From: an uncultured Clostridia bacterium
GTDB taxonomy: Bacteria; Bacillota; Clostridia; Oscillospirales; Oscillospiraceae
DNA length: 33,782 nucleotides
Assembly: GCA_947058885.1 (NCBI GenBank)
Contig: CAMSIF010000016.1
Coordinates: 1-33,782 of the forward strand
Direction: 5' to 3'
Shown here: one piece after another, positions 32,762 through 33,782 of the stretch
Layout: every line of letters starts with the position of its first letter
Numbering within the stretch: the first letter of the stretch is position 1
Position numbers and translations under genes: made by a program
The notes under the pieces: generated by a model
Told to the model about the DNA's origin: nothing
Seen by the model: the letters and a program-made list of their open reading frames with translations, nothing else
Databases searched by the model: none

Positions 32762-33782
32762 TTATTTGATAATTTCGTAGATATAACTGCTGATATCGCC
32801 GCATACGGCATAGATTCCCCTTTCGTCCTTTACGCTGCTGGCTCCAACGGACAGCACCACCACACCGTCGTCTGCGGCAGGGTCGTAACTCATGAAATTA
32901 TAGACACCGTAGGCACTGCCGGTATGGTAGTACAGCCGGTCGCGGCCATAGATAGCGTCCTGACTGCGCAGAGGGAGGGCCTGGTATGTGCCGTCGCCTA
33001 AAATGTGCTCGTCCCGGGTCTCCATCAGCTCCACCGATTCCCCGCTAAGCAGACGCAGGCCTTCGTAGTACCCATCGTTGGCAAGAAGAGCTGTCATTTT
33101 TGCCAGGTCCTTTGCGCTGATTGTCAGTCCTCCGGCGAAGAAAGCCCCTGTTCCGCCAGGAGATTCAGGGCGGTCCAGCTTCTTCTGGGCCGGCACGGAC
33201 CTGCTTACCCCACCGCCATGATAGTAGAGAGTCGCCAGCAGGTCCGTGCCGTCGATGCAGCCGCTTTCAAAGGCTGCATCGATATCCATGATGTCCCAGA
33301 GGCCTTCGTCCAGAACCTCGTCCAGGTATTTTCCGGAAGCCAACTCCAAGGTCATACCCAATACGCCGAAAGCATAATTGTTATAATTCCAAGAGGAAAT
33401 TGCTCCGGGCCGCATATGGGAGTAGCCAGAAGACTGGCTCAGCTGTGATTTCACTGCGCCGCGAGTCCGGGAGGTATCCTCAAAGGCACGAATAGAGGAG
33501 GTGTGGCTCAACAGAGAGCGAATCGTGATGGGAACATCGGGGTAGTGGGGATTCCGAGCCCGGATACCCCAGATGGGACCAATATCGGTATCCAAATCAA
33601 TAACGCCCTGTTCCCGCAGAAGCATAGCCGCCACGCCTACAGCTACCTTTGTGATAGAGGCCACTCGGATTTTATGGTCCGGCGTCATTTTGCTTGTATC
33701 TTTCGTCGCCCAGCCATATGTAAATGTATCTACGACCTTTCCGTCGTTTACCACCGCCACTTGCAGGCCGGTTGCTCCATAT
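32762..33782 (-). CDS. Serine hydrolase / class C beta-lactamase-like protein, 5'-truncated by window edge
   Basis: S-x-x-K motif ASITKVAVG, YNN motif WNYNNYAFGVLG, HTGSAYG. Frame stays open to base 33782 (GATGLQVAVVNDGK). Confidence 0.92.
   Translation of the reverse strand, partial: YGATGLQVAVVNDGKVVDTFTYGWATKDTSKMTPDHKIRVASITKVAVGVAAMLLREQGVIDLDTDIGPIWGIRARNPHYPDVPITIRSLLSHTSSIRAFEDTSRTRGAVKSQLSQSSGYSHMRPGAISSWNYNNYAFGVLGMTLELASGKYLDEVLDEGLWDIMDIDAAFESGCIDGTDLLATLYYHGGGVSRSVPAQKKLDRPESPGGTGAFFAGGLTISAKDLAKMTALLANDGYYEGLRLLSGESVELMETRDEHILGDGTYQALPLRSQDAIYGRDRLYYHTGSAYGVYNFMSYDPAADDGVVVLSVGASSVKDERGIYAVCGDISSYIYEIIK

Overview
This 33.8 kb window looks like the chromosome of a spore-forming, Gram-positive clostridium (my guess is the Oscillospiraceae/Ruminococcaceae group). 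It is mostly core genome. Bases 1-45 are not genomic: they match the end of an Illumina P7 adapter plus an 8-nt index. Both window edges cut genes. Gene order: 3' end of a yvcK/glmR-like gene, ruvC, ruvA, a DUF6054-like gene, ruvB, a palindrome-rich gap with a near-perfect parS-like site, glmM, sigH, a zinc-ribbon gene, XRE regulator(-), class II fba(-), ArsR/SmtB regulator plus His-rich P1B ATPase, Amidase_6-like gene, small conserved gene(-), an ABC-F / DJ-1-like / MerR-TipAS cassette, Na/Ca exchanger, a GNAT fusion(-), dapA(-), an unlisted 49-codon membrane miniprotein, an unlisted spoVM, sipL, spoIVA, aminotransferase, XRE/Zn-ribbon gene, murD, yunB, acpP, rnc, uppP, a frameshifted NUDIX gene, ftsK/spoIIIE, GNAT, capA(-) and a truncated serine hydrolase(-). 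The strongest leads are: (1) a putative ribosome-mediated attenuator (MIG* leader peptide, antiterminator and terminator) ahead of the ABC-F gene; (2) a compact spoVM-sipL-spoIVA coat morphogenesis locus preceded by an undescribed Cys-tailed miniprotein, with both small ORFs missing from the ORF track; (3) hairpins that bury the Shine-Dalgarno sites of yunB and the amidase gene; (4) a parS-like site; (5) a single-base homopolymer frameshift in the NUDIX gene; (6) residual sequencing adapter. No tRNA, rRNA, CRISPR or phage/transposon genes were recognised by eye.
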